Made by a program: the position numbers and the translations under genes. DNA of 19,836 nucleotides from JBAUHN01 sp049680295 (GTDB lineage: Bacteria; Pseudomonadota; Alphaproteobacteria; Rhodobacterales; Rhodobacteraceae), in contig JBAUHN010000317.1 in assembly GCA_049680295.1 (NCBI GenBank), positions 1-19,836 of the forward strand, read 5' to 3'. The notes under the pieces were generated by a model. It saw only the letters and a program-made list of their open reading frames with translations, was not told the origin of the DNA and searched no databases. Below, one piece after another: positions 7,441-15,226 of the stretch (the stretch's first letter is position 1; each line of letters opens with the position of its first letter).

Positions 7441-8415
7441 ATGCCAACGTATACTACAACTGGCTGGGTTTGGTCGGGTCTTGGTGTGGCCACGTTGGTG
7501 CCGGTCAGCATCTTTGACGATGATGCAAACCTATCGCCCTATTTTACGAATGACTTCACCGAAACGGTCACGATCGGTGGCACAACCTACACAAATCCTA
7601 GCGCCGGCACCTATGAGCTGACATTCACCCCGCCGGGCGGAAGTCCGACAACCGAAGATCTGCTGCTTTTCTATACCGGGTCCAATTTTATTTTTGTGCC
7701 TTTGCCGGGGTCCGCATTTGTTACCGGGACCACCATCAATTCTTTGGGCGGTTGGCAAGATTACACATCGGGTTTCAGTTGGGAAACGGTAGTGTGCTTT
7801 ACCCGCGGGGCCCTGATCAAAACACCGGGCGGTGATGTTGCGGTGGAAAAACTGCGCGCAGGTGATCTGGTTTTGACGCAAGGATCGGGGGCGCAACCTA
7901 TTCTTTGGGTGGGGCACAAAAGGATTCGTTTTGCGGATCTCACGCCAATGAATGCGGCCCGGTTGTTGCCTGTCCACATTCGTGCAGGCGCGCTGGGGGG
8001 TGGGTTGCCTCTGCGTGACGTCATGGTGTCGCCGCAACACCGGATGTTGGTGTCGTCGCCGATCTGTGAACGTATGTTCGATGTGCCTTCCGCATTGGTT
8101 GCGGCAAAGCACCTGACGTCCTGGCCCGGTGTTCGAGTGGCAGATGAGGTGGACACGGTGGATTACTTCCACTTGCTGCTGAACGAACACGAAATTGTCT
8201 TTGTTGAAGACGCGCCATCTGAAAGTCTTTTTGCCGGGGCTGAGGCAATGCGGTCCTTGTCGGAAGATGCGCGGCGCGAAATTGAGATGATTTTCCCAGA
8301 CCTGTTGTCAGAGGGTTTTGACCCGCGACCGGCGGCCATCATTCCGCGAGGGCGGTTTCAGAAAAAGCTGATCGAACGCCACCGCAAAAACAACAAACCG
8401 TTGTTGTGCACTTAA
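7441..8415 (+). CDS. Hint (hedgehog/intein, Hint_2 type) domain protein
   Basis: The 324-aa product has an N-terminal, Thr/Gly-rich, beta-type domain (residues 1-118, with FDDDANLSPYF and GTYELTFTP) and then a Hint domain. The presumed nucleophile is Cys119 in VVCFTRGALIKTPGG, followed by the usual VEKLRAGDLVLTQ block. His200 in MVSPQHRMLV matches the central Hint histidine, and DYFHLLLNEHEIVFVED the C-terminal block. In this fold the Cys performs an N-S acyl shift that leads to self-cleavage or ligation. Proteins of this type are common and often multicopy in roseobacters, but their function is not known. There is no signal peptide. The ATG has a GGGG directly against it with no spacer, so initiation probably depends on the upstream ORF. 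A strong two-way terminator follows at 8455. Confidence 0.85.
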   Translation: MPTYTTTGWVWSGLGVATLVPVSIFDDDANLSPYFTNDFTETVTIGGTTYTNPSAGTYELTFTPPGGSPTTEDLLLFYTGSNFIFVPLPGSAFVTGTTINSLGGWQDYTSGFSWETVVCFTRGALIKTPGGDVAVEKLRAGDLVLTQGSGAQPILWVGHKRIRFADLTPMNAARLLPVHIRAGALGGGLPLRDVMVSPQHRMLVSSPICERMFDVPSALVAAKHLTSWPGVRVADEVDTVDYFHLLLNEHEIVFVEDAPSESLFAGAEAMRSLSEDARREIEMIFPDLLSEGFDPRPAAIIPRGRFQKKLIERHRKNNKPLLCT

Positions 8416-8454
8416 GGTAACAAAAGCGGTCCAACCATTATTGACCGCAACGAA

Positions 8455-8484
8455 AAAAGGCCCCAACCGCAGTTGGAGCCTTTT
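8455..8484. terminator. two-way intrinsic terminator between the Hint gene and ctaD
   Basis: AAAAGGC-C-CCAAC pairs with GTTGG-A-GCCTTTT around a 4-base loop, with one mismatch. On the minus strand six T residues follow the stem, ideal for ctaD, which ends 22 bases away. On the plus strand four T residues serve the Hint gene. A second small stem (GCGGTC...GACCGC, 8426-8448) precedes it. Confidence 0.85.
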
Positions 8485-8505
8485 GAATTCTGTTTGCGTC
8501 AATCG

Positions 8506-10179
8506 TCAGTGATTGTGCTGCTTGTCCCAGTCTTCCTGTTTTGGAAGCTGCTCGAACGTGTGCTCGGGTGGTGGGCAGGGCAGGGTCCATTCCAACGTGT
8601 CGGCAAATTCGTTCCAAGGGTTGTTCTCGGTAACACGGCGGCCTTTCAGCAGCGTGTATGCGATAATCCCAAAGAAGAACAGGAACGACGCAAAGGACAA
8701 AAACGCACCAATCGACGACCAGTAGTTCCAATACGCGAAGGCATCGGGGTAGTCGATATAGCGGCGCGGCATGCCTTGCCGTCCCAGAAAGTGCTGCGGG
8801 AAAAATGTCAGGTTCGCACCGATAAACATCGCCCAGAAATGCAGCTTGCCGGCCCATTCAGGATACATACGGCCCGACATCTTGGGCAGGTAAAAGTAGA
8901 TACCGGCAAAGATGGCAAAGACGGCGCCCAGGCTCATCACATAGTGGAAGTGTGCCACAACGTAGTAGGTGTCGTGGTAATAGCGGTCCACGGCGGCCTG
9001 TGACAGAACGATGCCCGTTACGCCACCTACGGTGAACAGAAACAGGAACCCAAAGGCCCAGAGCATCGGTGTCTTGAACTCAACCGAGCCGCCCCACATG
9101 GTGGCAATCCAGCTGAACACCTTAACACCTGTCGGCACCGCAATGACCATCGTTGCCAGCATGAAATAGGCCTGCTGGTTCAGGGTCATACCCACGGTAT
9201 ACATGTGGTGCGCCCAGACAACAAAACCAAGCGCGCCAATGGCGATCAGCGCCCAGACCATCGGCAGATAACCGAATACCGGTTTGCGGCTGAAGGTCGC
9301 AATGACGTGGCTGATAATGCCAAAGCCGGGCAGAATGATGATGTAGACTTCGGGGTGACCAAAGAACCACAAGATGTGCTGATACAGGATCGGATCGCCG
9401 CCGCCCGCAGGGTCGAAAAAGGCGAAACCAAAGTTACGGTCCATCAGCAGCATTGTGATCGCGCCCGCCAGAACCGGCAAGGACAGCAAAATCAACCAGC
9501 TTGTCACAAAGATCGACCAGCTAAACAGTGGCACTTTGAACAGGGTCATGCCGGGGGCACGCATGTTCAGGAAGGTGGTGATCATATTGATCGCCCCCAA
9601 CACGGACGAGGCACCAGAAACGTGCACCGCGAAGATCGCGAAATCCATCGACATGCCGCCTTCGTTCACGGAAAGCGGCGGGTAAAGCACCCAGCCGACG
9701 CCTGATCCCGCTTGATCGTTGCCACCCGGTGCCAGAACCGAACAGACCGCCAGCGTGGTCCCAAAGACATAGAGCCAGAATGACAGGTTGTTCATCCGCG
9801 GGAACGCCATATCCGGCGCGCCGATTTGCAAGGGCATGAAATAGTTGCCAAATCCGCCGAAAAGGGCAGGGATCACGACAAAGAACATCATCAGGATACC
9901 GTGACCGGTGATCAGGACGTTCCAAAGGTGACCGTTTGGCGTACAGGTTGCTGCGGAATCAGAAACGAACCGTGCACCCTCCAGACACATGTATTGAACA
10001 CCGGGGTTCATCAACTCCAGTCGCATGTAAACGGTAAATGCCACCGAGACAAAACCGACCAAAGCCGACACCACAAGATAAAGAATGCCGATGTCTTTGT
10101 GGTTTGTGGACATAAACCAGCGGGTGAAAAAACCACGTTCGTCTGCGTGATCATGCCCGTGAATGGCTGCGTCTGCCAT
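8506..10179 (-). CDS. ctaD: cytochrome c oxidase subunit I, aa3 type
   Basis: This is the catalytic core subunit of the proton-pumping aa3 terminal oxidase, in the inner membrane with 12 helices. All key residues are visible in the 557-aa product: heme a ligands His93 and His412, heme a3 ligand His410, CuB ligands His275, His324 and His325, and the crosslinked Tyr279. Glu277, Asp123 with Asn112 and Asn130 (D-channel), and Lys353 (K-channel) are also present. These sit at a constant offset of nine from Rhodobacter sphaeroides numbering as I remember it. The ATG at 10179 is preferred to an upstream start 20 codons earlier because AGGAGG lies 6 bases before it. ctaC and ctaE are not adjacent, as is usual in Rhodobacterales, and the gene seems to be transcribed alone. 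Confidence 0.97.
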   Translation of the reverse strand: MADAAIHGHDHADERGFFTRWFMSTNHKDIGILYLVVSALVGFVSVAFTVYMRLELMNPGVQYMCLEGARFVSDSAATCTPNGHLWNVLITGHGILMMFFVVIPALFGGFGNYFMPLQIGAPDMAFPRMNNLSFWLYVFGTTLAVCSVLAPGGNDQAGSGVGWVLYPPLSVNEGGMSMDFAIFAVHVSGASSVLGAINMITTFLNMRAPGMTLFKVPLFSWSIFVTSWLILLSLPVLAGAITMLLMDRNFGFAFFDPAGGGDPILYQHILWFFGHPEVYIIILPGFGIISHVIATFSRKPVFGYLPMVWALIAIGALGFVVWAHHMYTVGMTLNQQAYFMLATMVIAVPTGVKVFSWIATMWGGSVEFKTPMLWAFGFLFLFTVGGVTGIVLSQAAVDRYYHDTYYVVAHFHYVMSLGAVFAIFAGIYFYLPKMSGRMYPEWAGKLHFWAMFIGANLTFFPQHFLGRQGMPRRYIDYPDAFAYWNYWSSIGAFLSFASFLFFFGIIAYTLLKGRRVTENNPWNEFADTLEWTLPCPPPEHTFEQLPKQEDWDKQHNH

Positions 10180-10185
10180 GCGGTG

Positions 10186-10191
10186 CCTCCT
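10186..10191 (-). promoter_or_regulatory. strong ribosome binding site of ctaD
   Basis: A full AGGAGG lies 6 bases before the ATG at 10179 and fixes the start, excluding the longer 577-aa reading. Confidence 0.85.
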
Positions 10192-10265
10192 GAATAAAAT
10201 TACGAATGCGGGCACAGATGTTTCCACGCTGCACCGCACTGCCTTGTGAGGGTTTTAGAATGACT

Positions 10266-10280
10266 TTGCCACAGGGGCAA
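10266..10280. repeat. inverted repeat TTGCC-N5-GGCAA upstream of ctaD
   Basis: A perfect 5-bp inverted repeat with a 5-base spacer lies about 90 bases upstream of the ctaD start, within the 185-base gap between lipB and ctaD. It could be an operator in the ctaD promoter region, or chance. Confidence 0.3.
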
Positions 10281-10364
10281 TGATCGTATTTGCCGCAGGA
10301 CCAGATAAATTGACGCAGGTGATGCGCGAAGGGTCTGTGTTGTGGGCCGAAACCGGACAAAGCG

Positions 10365-11054
10365 TCAGATTTTCACCGCAGATTGACCGCCAGGTGGAAC
10401 GCTGCTGTCAGCAAACACAGTACCAAACGTCCTTCGCAAGGCCACATCGACATCCGCCAGTGTCACCGGCAGGCCAAGATCGACCAAAGACGTCACCCCA
10501 TGCTCGGATATGCCGCAGGGCACAATGCCTGAAAAATGGGTCAAGTCAGGTTCAACATTGATCGAGATGCCGTGAAAGCTGACCCACTTTCGCAGACGAA
10601 TGCCGATTGCGGCGATTTTGTCTTCGCGCAGGCGCCCGTTTGCGCCTTTTGGTTTGTCTGCACGGTCCACCCAAACGCCGACACGACCGTCGCGGATTTC
10701 GCCGGTGACATTGAATTCGCCGAGCGTTGCGATAACCCAAGTTTCTAAATCCTGAACAAATCGGCGCACGTCACGGCCACGTTTCGCAACATCTAACAGG
10801 GTGTATGCCACACGCTGGCCGGGGCCATGATAGGTGTATTGTCCGCCACGGCGGGTCGGGTAGACCGGAAACCGGTCGGGATCGGTCAGGTCGGCGGGTT
10901 TTGCGCTGGTGCCTGCGGTGTAGATTGACGGGTGTTCAACCAGCCAGATGCATTCCTCGGCATGGCCTTCGGCAATGGCTGTGGCACGGGCCTCCATCCA
11001 GGTTTCGGCCTCGCGAAAATCCGTCAAACCATCTGATGTTATCCATTCAACCAT
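10365..11054 (-). CDS. lipB: lipoyl(octanoyl) transferase
   Basis: LipB moves the octanoyl group from acyl carrier protein to the lipoyl domains of 2-oxoacid dehydrogenases and the glycine cleavage H protein, in the cytoplasm. The 229-aa product shows the family signature RRGGQYTYHGPGQ at about residues 68-80, the catalytic Lys146 in REDKIAAIGIRLRKW, the conserved SFHGISINV, and the catalytic Cys180 in FSGIVPCGISEHGVTS. There is no Shine-Dalgarno sequence before the ATG at 11054. A promoter-like pair ends 6 bases before the ATG (see 11061-11090), so the mRNA may be leaderless. The gene begins 29 bases after the DsbA-family gene on the same strand. Confidence 0.95.
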   Translation of the reverse strand: MVEWITSDGLTDFREAETWMEARATAIAEGHAEECIWLVEHPSIYTAGTSAKPADLTDPDRFPVYPTRRGGQYTYHGPGQRVAYTLLDVAKRGRDVRRFVQDLETWVIATLGEFNVTGEIRDGRVGVWVDRADKPKGANGRLREDKIAAIGIRLRKWVSFHGISINVEPDLTHFSGIVPCGISEHGVTSLVDLGLPVTLADVDVALRRTFGTVFADSSVPPGGQSAVKI

Positions 11055-11060
11055 GTGTCA

Positions 11061-11090
11061 ATTCTAACGCGACAGGGATCTGACTAACAA
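11061..11090 (-). promoter_or_regulatory. candidate lipB promoter giving a leaderless mRNA
   Basis: On the minus strand TTGTTA and TAGAAT are separated by 18 bases. TAGAAT ends 6 bases before the lipB ATG, so transcription would start at or next to the A of the start codon. The -35 element overlaps the stop codon of the upstream gene. This is inferred from sequence only. Confidence 0.4.
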
Positions 11091-11773
11091 TCCGCGTTTT
11101 GCGGTGCCGCGGTTTCAGACCGGACCCGTTTGATGATCTCTGCATATGTCTGAACGCCCTGCGCCCCGGTCAGCAGGTATTTCTGTCCAAATACAACTGA
11201 TGGCACACTAGAAATGCCGCGCGATGTCCAAAACGACTGGGCTTTGCGAACATGATCGGCACGGCTGCCTGATTTCAATATTTCGGCGGCAGCAGCGGTG
11301 TCTAAACCGACCTCTCCGGCAACAGCGCAAAGAACGCTGTGATCTGATACGTCGCGGCCATGGGTGAAATATGCAGAAAAAAATGCCAACTTCAGCGGAT
11401 GTTGCATGTCTTGCGCTTCGGCCCAATCCAGCAGTTGGTGCGCCGCAAAGGTATTCACGATGCGGCTGTCTTGGGTAAAATTAAAATCGAACCCCAATTC
11501 TTGACCCAACTGGGTGATCCGAGCCCGATTTTCAGCACTTTGTGCCGGGGTTGATCCGTATTTTTGCGCAATATGCGCCGCCAGGTTTTGCCCTTGGGGC
11601 GGCATTTCAGGGTTTAATTCAAAAGGATGCCAGCGGATATGTGCAAATGTGCCGGTTTGTTCCAAGCTGTGTTCCAGCTGTTTGAATCCAACGATACACC
11701 AAGGGCACATGACGTCAGACACAATGTCGATCTGCAAGGCAAAAGCATCTGAATTGTCGGATGTGACGGACAT
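11084..11773 (-). CDS. DsbA-family thiol oxidoreductase, FrnE-like
   Basis: The 229-aa product is a thioredoxin-fold protein of the FrnE/DsbA-like group. The redox motif CPWC is at residues 23-26 (IVSDVMCPWCIVG), followed by the long helical insertion typical of the group. The cis-proline region is in RGISSVPSVVFGQKY, and TGAQGVQTY follows. It lacks a signal peptide and so is probably cytoplasmic, unlike true DsbA. The start at 11773 is supported by GAGGAG 7 bases upstream; the 18 extra codons of the longer ORF have no such site. It lies 29 bases upstream of lipB on the same strand and is divergent from the peptidoglycan-binding gene. Members of the group are often annotated as 2-hydroxychromene-2-carboxylate isomerase-like; the substrate here is unknown. 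Confidence 0.88.
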   Translation of the reverse strand: MSVTSDNSDAFALQIDIVSDVMCPWCIVGFKQLEHSLEQTGTFAHIRWHPFELNPEMPPQGQNLAAHIAQKYGSTPAQSAENRARITQLGQELGFDFNFTQDSRIVNTFAAHQLLDWAEAQDMQHPLKLAFFSAYFTHGRDVSDHSVLCAVAGEVGLDTAAAAEILKSGSRADHVRKAQSFWTSRGISSVPSVVFGQKYLLTGAQGVQTYAEIIKRVRSETAAPQNADC

Positions 11774-11936
11774 TTTGAAGCTCCTCGGCCCAAAAAAGAC
11801 ATAACATTGTCTAATTTCGGTACACAACGAGTTCTATTCAAGGTTGAAACTAACGTCTATTGCTGCATCAAAGGTTCTAAATGCGGCATAACGTGCTATT
11901 CTGGCACTATGTCAAGCGATTCAACGGAGAATTTTC

Positions 11937-13280
11937 ATGATTAGTAAATATATAACAGGCGCGGTTTTGGCTGCTTCCGTCGCGGTCGCCCCCGCGGACG
12001 AAGTCGCCGCAGGCGATGCAGGTTCATTCGTAGCTGGCGCTCTTATCGGTGGCCTCGTCGGTTCGCAGATCCAAAAGAACCGAGGAACGCGGCGGTACAC
12101 AACCACCCGGCGCACGTACAGATCCCGGCTGCCTTCGACCCACGAGGGACGTCAAATTCAATCCTCGCTGAACTATTTTGGGTTCAATGCAGGGGCCGTT
12201 GATGGCCAGTTAGGCCGCCGCACCCGCAATGCTGTGTCATCTTATCAGGCATACCTTGGCTATCCGGTGACCGGCCAGCTTAGCCCTTACGAGCAAAATC
12301 TGCTGATCACTTCGCACAATCGTGCACAAGCTGGCGGATATGCCACAAATCAGCTGATCGCGACCAACCCCGAAGGTACACGCGGCTTGCTGAAAACCTA
12401 CCGTGCAGAGCTTGCCGGTCAGCCGGTGCAGCAATATGCGCCGACGACAACAGTTGTTGTGAACCCGCAGCCCGCACCGCAGGCGGTGCAACCGGCAGGG
12501 ACAACGCTGACAACCACCACAACGGTTGACGCGGTCAAAACACCCGAGGTCGTCACAGCCAGCAATGAGCTGCCGAATTTCTTCGATTCCGGTTCGCAGG
12601 TTTCGCTTGCGTCACACTGTAACACGGTGTCGCTGGTGACCAACACCAACGGCGGCTTTACAACATTGGCGTCGATGACCGATCCAAACATCGCCCTGAA
12701 CGAACAGTTCTGCCTGGCGCGCACCTATGCCATCACGCGCAGCGAAGAACTGATCAGCAAGGTTTCGGGCTTCACACCGCAGCAGATCGCCACACAATGC
12801 GCCGGTTTCGGCCCCGCATTGAAAGATCACGTTGCCGCCTTGTCGCTGAAATCACGCGATCAGGTCGTCAATGATGTATCTGGCTTTATTCTGGGCACCG
12901 GCATGTCCCCCGCACAGCTTAGCGGGACCGCCCGGATTTGCCTGGGCGTTGGCTACCGCACCGACAACATGGATGTGGCACTGGGGTCTGCTTTGATGCT
13001 CTACGCCATGGGCGAGGGTGTCTACGGCGAACTTATGGGCCACCACCTGGCACAAGGTTTTGGCACTTCCAAACGTGTTGATGTTGCAGCCACTTGGTAT
13101 CAGGCCGGTCTGGCCGCTGCTGACAATGGCGCGGAAGCTGTGTTTGTTCCTGGTCAACCTGAGCGTACTGAACTGATCCGCAAGGCGTCGGTTCAGATCA
13201 ATGGCGCATCTGTGGCCCCGTCGGCGGGTGCAACAGTTCAATCCGCGTCCACATTGCCCGTTTTCTCGGTCACAGAGTGA
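11937..13280 (+). CDS. exported protein with a peptidoglycan-binding domain
   Basis: The 447-aa product begins with an export-signal-like stretch (MISKYITGAVLAASVAVAPA). A glycine-zipper-like segment (FVAGALIGGLVGSQ) and a basic Arg/Thr-rich run come next. Residues about 64-122 match a PG_binding_1 domain (IQSSLNYFGFNAGAVDG, RRTRNAVSSYQAYLGY), a three-helix fold that holds cell-wall peptides. After a Pro/Thr/Val linker, a helical C-terminal half (about 205-420) contains four cysteines (SHCNTV, QFCLAR, TQCAGF, RICLGV) that could form two disulfides; I do not recognise it. GGAGA lies 7 bases before the ATG and a terminator follows at 13320. It is probably periplasmic and cell-wall associated, with no catalytic motif seen. 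Confidence 0.82.
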   Translation: MISKYITGAVLAASVAVAPADEVAAGDAGSFVAGALIGGLVGSQIQKNRGTRRYTTTRRTYRSRLPSTHEGRQIQSSLNYFGFNAGAVDGQLGRRTRNAVSSYQAYLGYPVTGQLSPYEQNLLITSHNRAQAGGYATNQLIATNPEGTRGLLKTYRAELAGQPVQQYAPTTTVVVNPQPAPQAVQPAGTTLTTTTTVDAVKTPEVVTASNELPNFFDSGSQVSLASHCNTVSLVTNTNGGFTTLASMTDPNIALNEQFCLARTYAITRSEELISKVSGFTPQQIATQCAGFGPALKDHVAALSLKSRDQVVNDVSGFILGTGMSPAQLSGTARICLGVGYRTDNMDVALGSALMLYAMGEGVYGELMGHHLAQGFGTSKRVDVAATWYQAGLAAADNGAEAVFVPGQPERTELIRKASVQINGASVAPSAGATVQSASTLPVFSVTE

Positions 13281-13319
13281 TCTGAATTCCGGTCGGTTTC
13301 GACCAAAAAGACAGATAAG

Positions 13320-13353
13320 CACCCCGTCTGCATTTTATGCGGCGGGGTGTTTT
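13320..13353 (+). terminator. intrinsic terminator of the peptidoglycan-binding gene
   Basis: CACCCCG pairs with CGGGGTG, with an inner GCAT/ATGC stem, and is followed by TTTT. It lies 39 bases after the stop codon. Confidence 0.85.
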
Positions 13354-13416
13354 CATGAGATTGTGGCTTCACAACCGTGATGTGTCAGGCTAAAGACCCA
13401 TCACCATCCATGGCGT

Positions 13417-13502
13417 GCGGTCGTGGCGGAATGGTAGACGCGCAGCGTTGAGGTCGCTGTGGGGTAATACCCGTGGAAGTTCGAGTCTTCTCGACCGCAC
13501 CA
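13417..13502 (+). tRNA. tRNA-Leu (anticodon GAG)
   Basis: The 86-base sequence folds into a full class II tRNA. The acceptor arms are GCGGTCG and CGACCGC, with discriminator A and an encoded CCA end. The anticodon stem CAGCG/CGCTG holds the loop TTGAGGT, giving GAG, which reads CUC and CUU leucine codons. A long variable arm (GGGTAATACCC) and the T-loop TTCGAGT are present. Confidence 0.96.
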
Positions 13503-13831
13503 AATTATCGCGTAAGCTGTTGTTTTGTTTAAAACCTGAAAGCGCAAGGCTGTCACTCCCCCAATGGATCCCCCAAGGTCAAAGCCAAAATGTATTTTCT
13601 GAGGCATGCCAGGTAGGTCTCCACCTTATGACGACTTGGGCGCTGCGAGTAACGCCGTTACCGTGAAAGCCGTGGCGACAGGTTCAATTGGGCCGGTCGA
13701 AATGGGTGCCGCACATCGAAGCCATGTGAATATCGCTGAAGCGGTAAAACGGATCACTTTTTATCAATGTGAATTTTATGGACGATTGTCCATTTATTGG
13801 TATTGTGGTGCAAAAGGCGATTGGACATCAC
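13503..13831. other. gap between tRNA-Leu and the aminotransferase gene
   Basis: No convincing gene was seen in this 329-base stretch. A plus-strand ORF from 13606 runs on into the aminotransferase in another frame and has no recognisable content. No integrase remnant or direct repeat of the tRNA 3' end was seen. An inverted repeat TGTCCA-N29-TGGACA (13787-13827) lies just before the aminotransferase start. Confidence 0.5.
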
Positions 13832-15226
13832 ATGAACGAGAAAATTCAAGATTTGGGTCGTGTACAGGATTGGGACGCTCGAAACGTCCTGCACCCTTGG
13901 GAAAACACAGCCGATCTGCACGACGAAACCCGCACGTTTGTGGAATCCGGTGATGGCATCTATGTGACGACGCACGCTGGCAAAAAGCTAGTGGACGGGC
14001 CCGGCGGCATGTGGTGCTGTCAGATTGGCCATGGGCGCTCGGAAATGGGGCAGGCAATGGCCGATCAGGCCAACAGACTGGGATATTATTCGCCCTTCAA
14101 CAATTCCAATACCGCAGTGGCACAATTGGCCCAAAAGATTGCGGCCCGCACGCCCGGCGATTTGAACACGGTTTTTTTCACCACCGGTGGATCAACGGCT
14201 GTCGATAGTGCGATCCGGTTTGTCCAGTTTCGCAATAATGTATTGGGGCGGCCTGACAAAAAGATCATCATTTCGCGACAGAAAGCCTATCACGGCAGCA
14301 CCTATTTGTCGGCCAGCATGAGTGGCAAGGAACGGGATAAAGGCTGGATGGATGTTGCACGTGAACTGGTCCATTTCCTGCCAGACGTGAACCCGTTCCG
14401 ACGGCCCGTCGGCATGGGTTTGCCCGATTTCCTAAAAGCTAAGGTCAATGATCTGGAGGATGCAATTGTTGCGCTGGGCCCAAACAAGGTCGCGGCTTTT
14501 ATCGCTGAACCGATCCTTGCCTCTGGTGGTGTCATCGTGCCGCCCGAAGGATATCATCGCGCCTGTCTGGAGGTTTGCCGCAAGCATGACGTGCTCTATA
14601 TCTCTGACGAGGTTGTCACCGGTTTCGGAAGGCTGGGCCATTGGTTCGCGTCGGATGCGGTTTTTGGCATTACCCCGGACATTATCACCTGTGCCAAAGG
14701 CATGACGTCGGGCTATGTGCCGATGGGTGCCTGCATCATTGCGGATCATTTAATGGATGACATAATCGCCGCTGGGAAGGATGCCACTTTCTCCAACGGA
14801 TACACCTATTCCGGACATCCAGTATCCGCAGCAGCGGCGTTGAAAACCATCGAGATTATTGAACGCGAGGACATTTTGGCGCATGTGCGTGAGATTACGC
14901 CGCATTTTCAGGCCCGATTGCATGCGTTACGCGATTTTCCATTGGTCGTGGACACGCGCGGTATGGGGTTGGTTGGCTGCGTCGAGTGTCAGGTCAATCC
15001 TGATGGCGCTGACCCGCTGGCCATGGACTATGATGTGGGGGCACGCATTGACAGCCATTGTCAGGCTTTGGGGCTCATGGTCCGGCCCATTATCAATATG
15101 TGCGTTGTCTCGCCACCGCTGATCATTACCGCAGCCCAGATTGACGAGATGTTCGATATGCTGGCCGAAGGCATCCTTCGCACGACGCAGGATCTGACGC
15201 GCGAAGGGCTTTGGTCACCGGTCTGA
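13832..15226 (+). CDS. class III omega-aminotransferase (PLP dependent)
   Basis: This fold-type I PLP enzyme moves an amino group from an amine or omega-amino acid, usually to pyruvate. The 464-aa product shows the N-terminal GGMWCCQIGHGRSEM block, the phosphate-binding TTGGSTAVDSA, and KAYHGSTYLS, whose His usually stacks on PLP. Asp259 lies in YISDEVVTGFGRLG, and the Schiff-base Lys289 in ITCAKGMTSGYVPMGA. It resembles putrescine/pyruvate and taurine/pyruvate transaminases; the substrate is not decided. I chose ATG 13832, where the conserved N-terminus starts; a GTG at 13769 or ATG at 13778 would add 18-21 poorly conserved residues. The Shine-Dalgarno sequence is weak for each. It converges on the Rieske gene and overlaps it by 12 bases, which fits a shared pathway for an amine substrate. 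Confidence 0.9.
   Translation: MNEKIQDLGRVQDWDARNVLHPWENTADLHDETRTFVESGDGIYVTTHAGKKLVDGPGGMWCCQIGHGRSEMGQAMADQANRLGYYSPFNNSNTAVAQLAQKIAARTPGDLNTVFFTTGGSTAVDSAIRFVQFRNNVLGRPDKKIIISRQKAYHGSTYLSASMSGKERDKGWMDVARELVHFLPDVNPFRRPVGMGLPDFLKAKVNDLEDAIVALGPNKVAAFIAEPILASGGVIVPPEGYHRACLEVCRKHDVLYISDEVVTGFGRLGHWFASDAVFGITPDIITCAKGMTSGYVPMGACIIADHLMDDIIAAGKDATFSNGYTYSGHPVSAAAALKTIEIIEREDILAHVREITPHFQARLHALRDFPLVVDTRGMGLVGCVECQVNPDGADPLAMDYDVGARIDSHCQALGLMVRPIINMCVVSPPLIITAAQIDEMFDMLAEGILRTTQDLTREGLWSPV

Noticed and set aside
10151..10360. Minus-strand 69-aa ORF with a CGKYDHCPCGK cysteine cluster upstream of ctaD
   Set aside because: It has a TTG start, no ribosome site, and overlaps the well-supported ctaD start. 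The cysteines are suggestive but not enough to call a gene.
13401..13607. Minus-strand 68-aa ORF containing GREDSNFHGYYPTATST
   Set aside because: It is the antisense of tRNA-Leu, a well-known false protein in many annotations.
13415..13666. Plus-strand 83-aa ORF starting MRSWRNGRRAALRS
   Set aside because: It reads straight through the tRNA-Leu gene and is another familiar spurious translation.
13417..13831. tRNA-Leu as an integration site for a mobile element
   Set aside because: No integrase, no repeat of the tRNA 3' end and no composition shift were seen in the flanking sequence.
13606..13953. Plus-strand 115-aa ORF after the tRNA
   Set aside because: It has an in-frame stop just before the start, no recognisable content, and overlaps the aminotransferase in a different frame.
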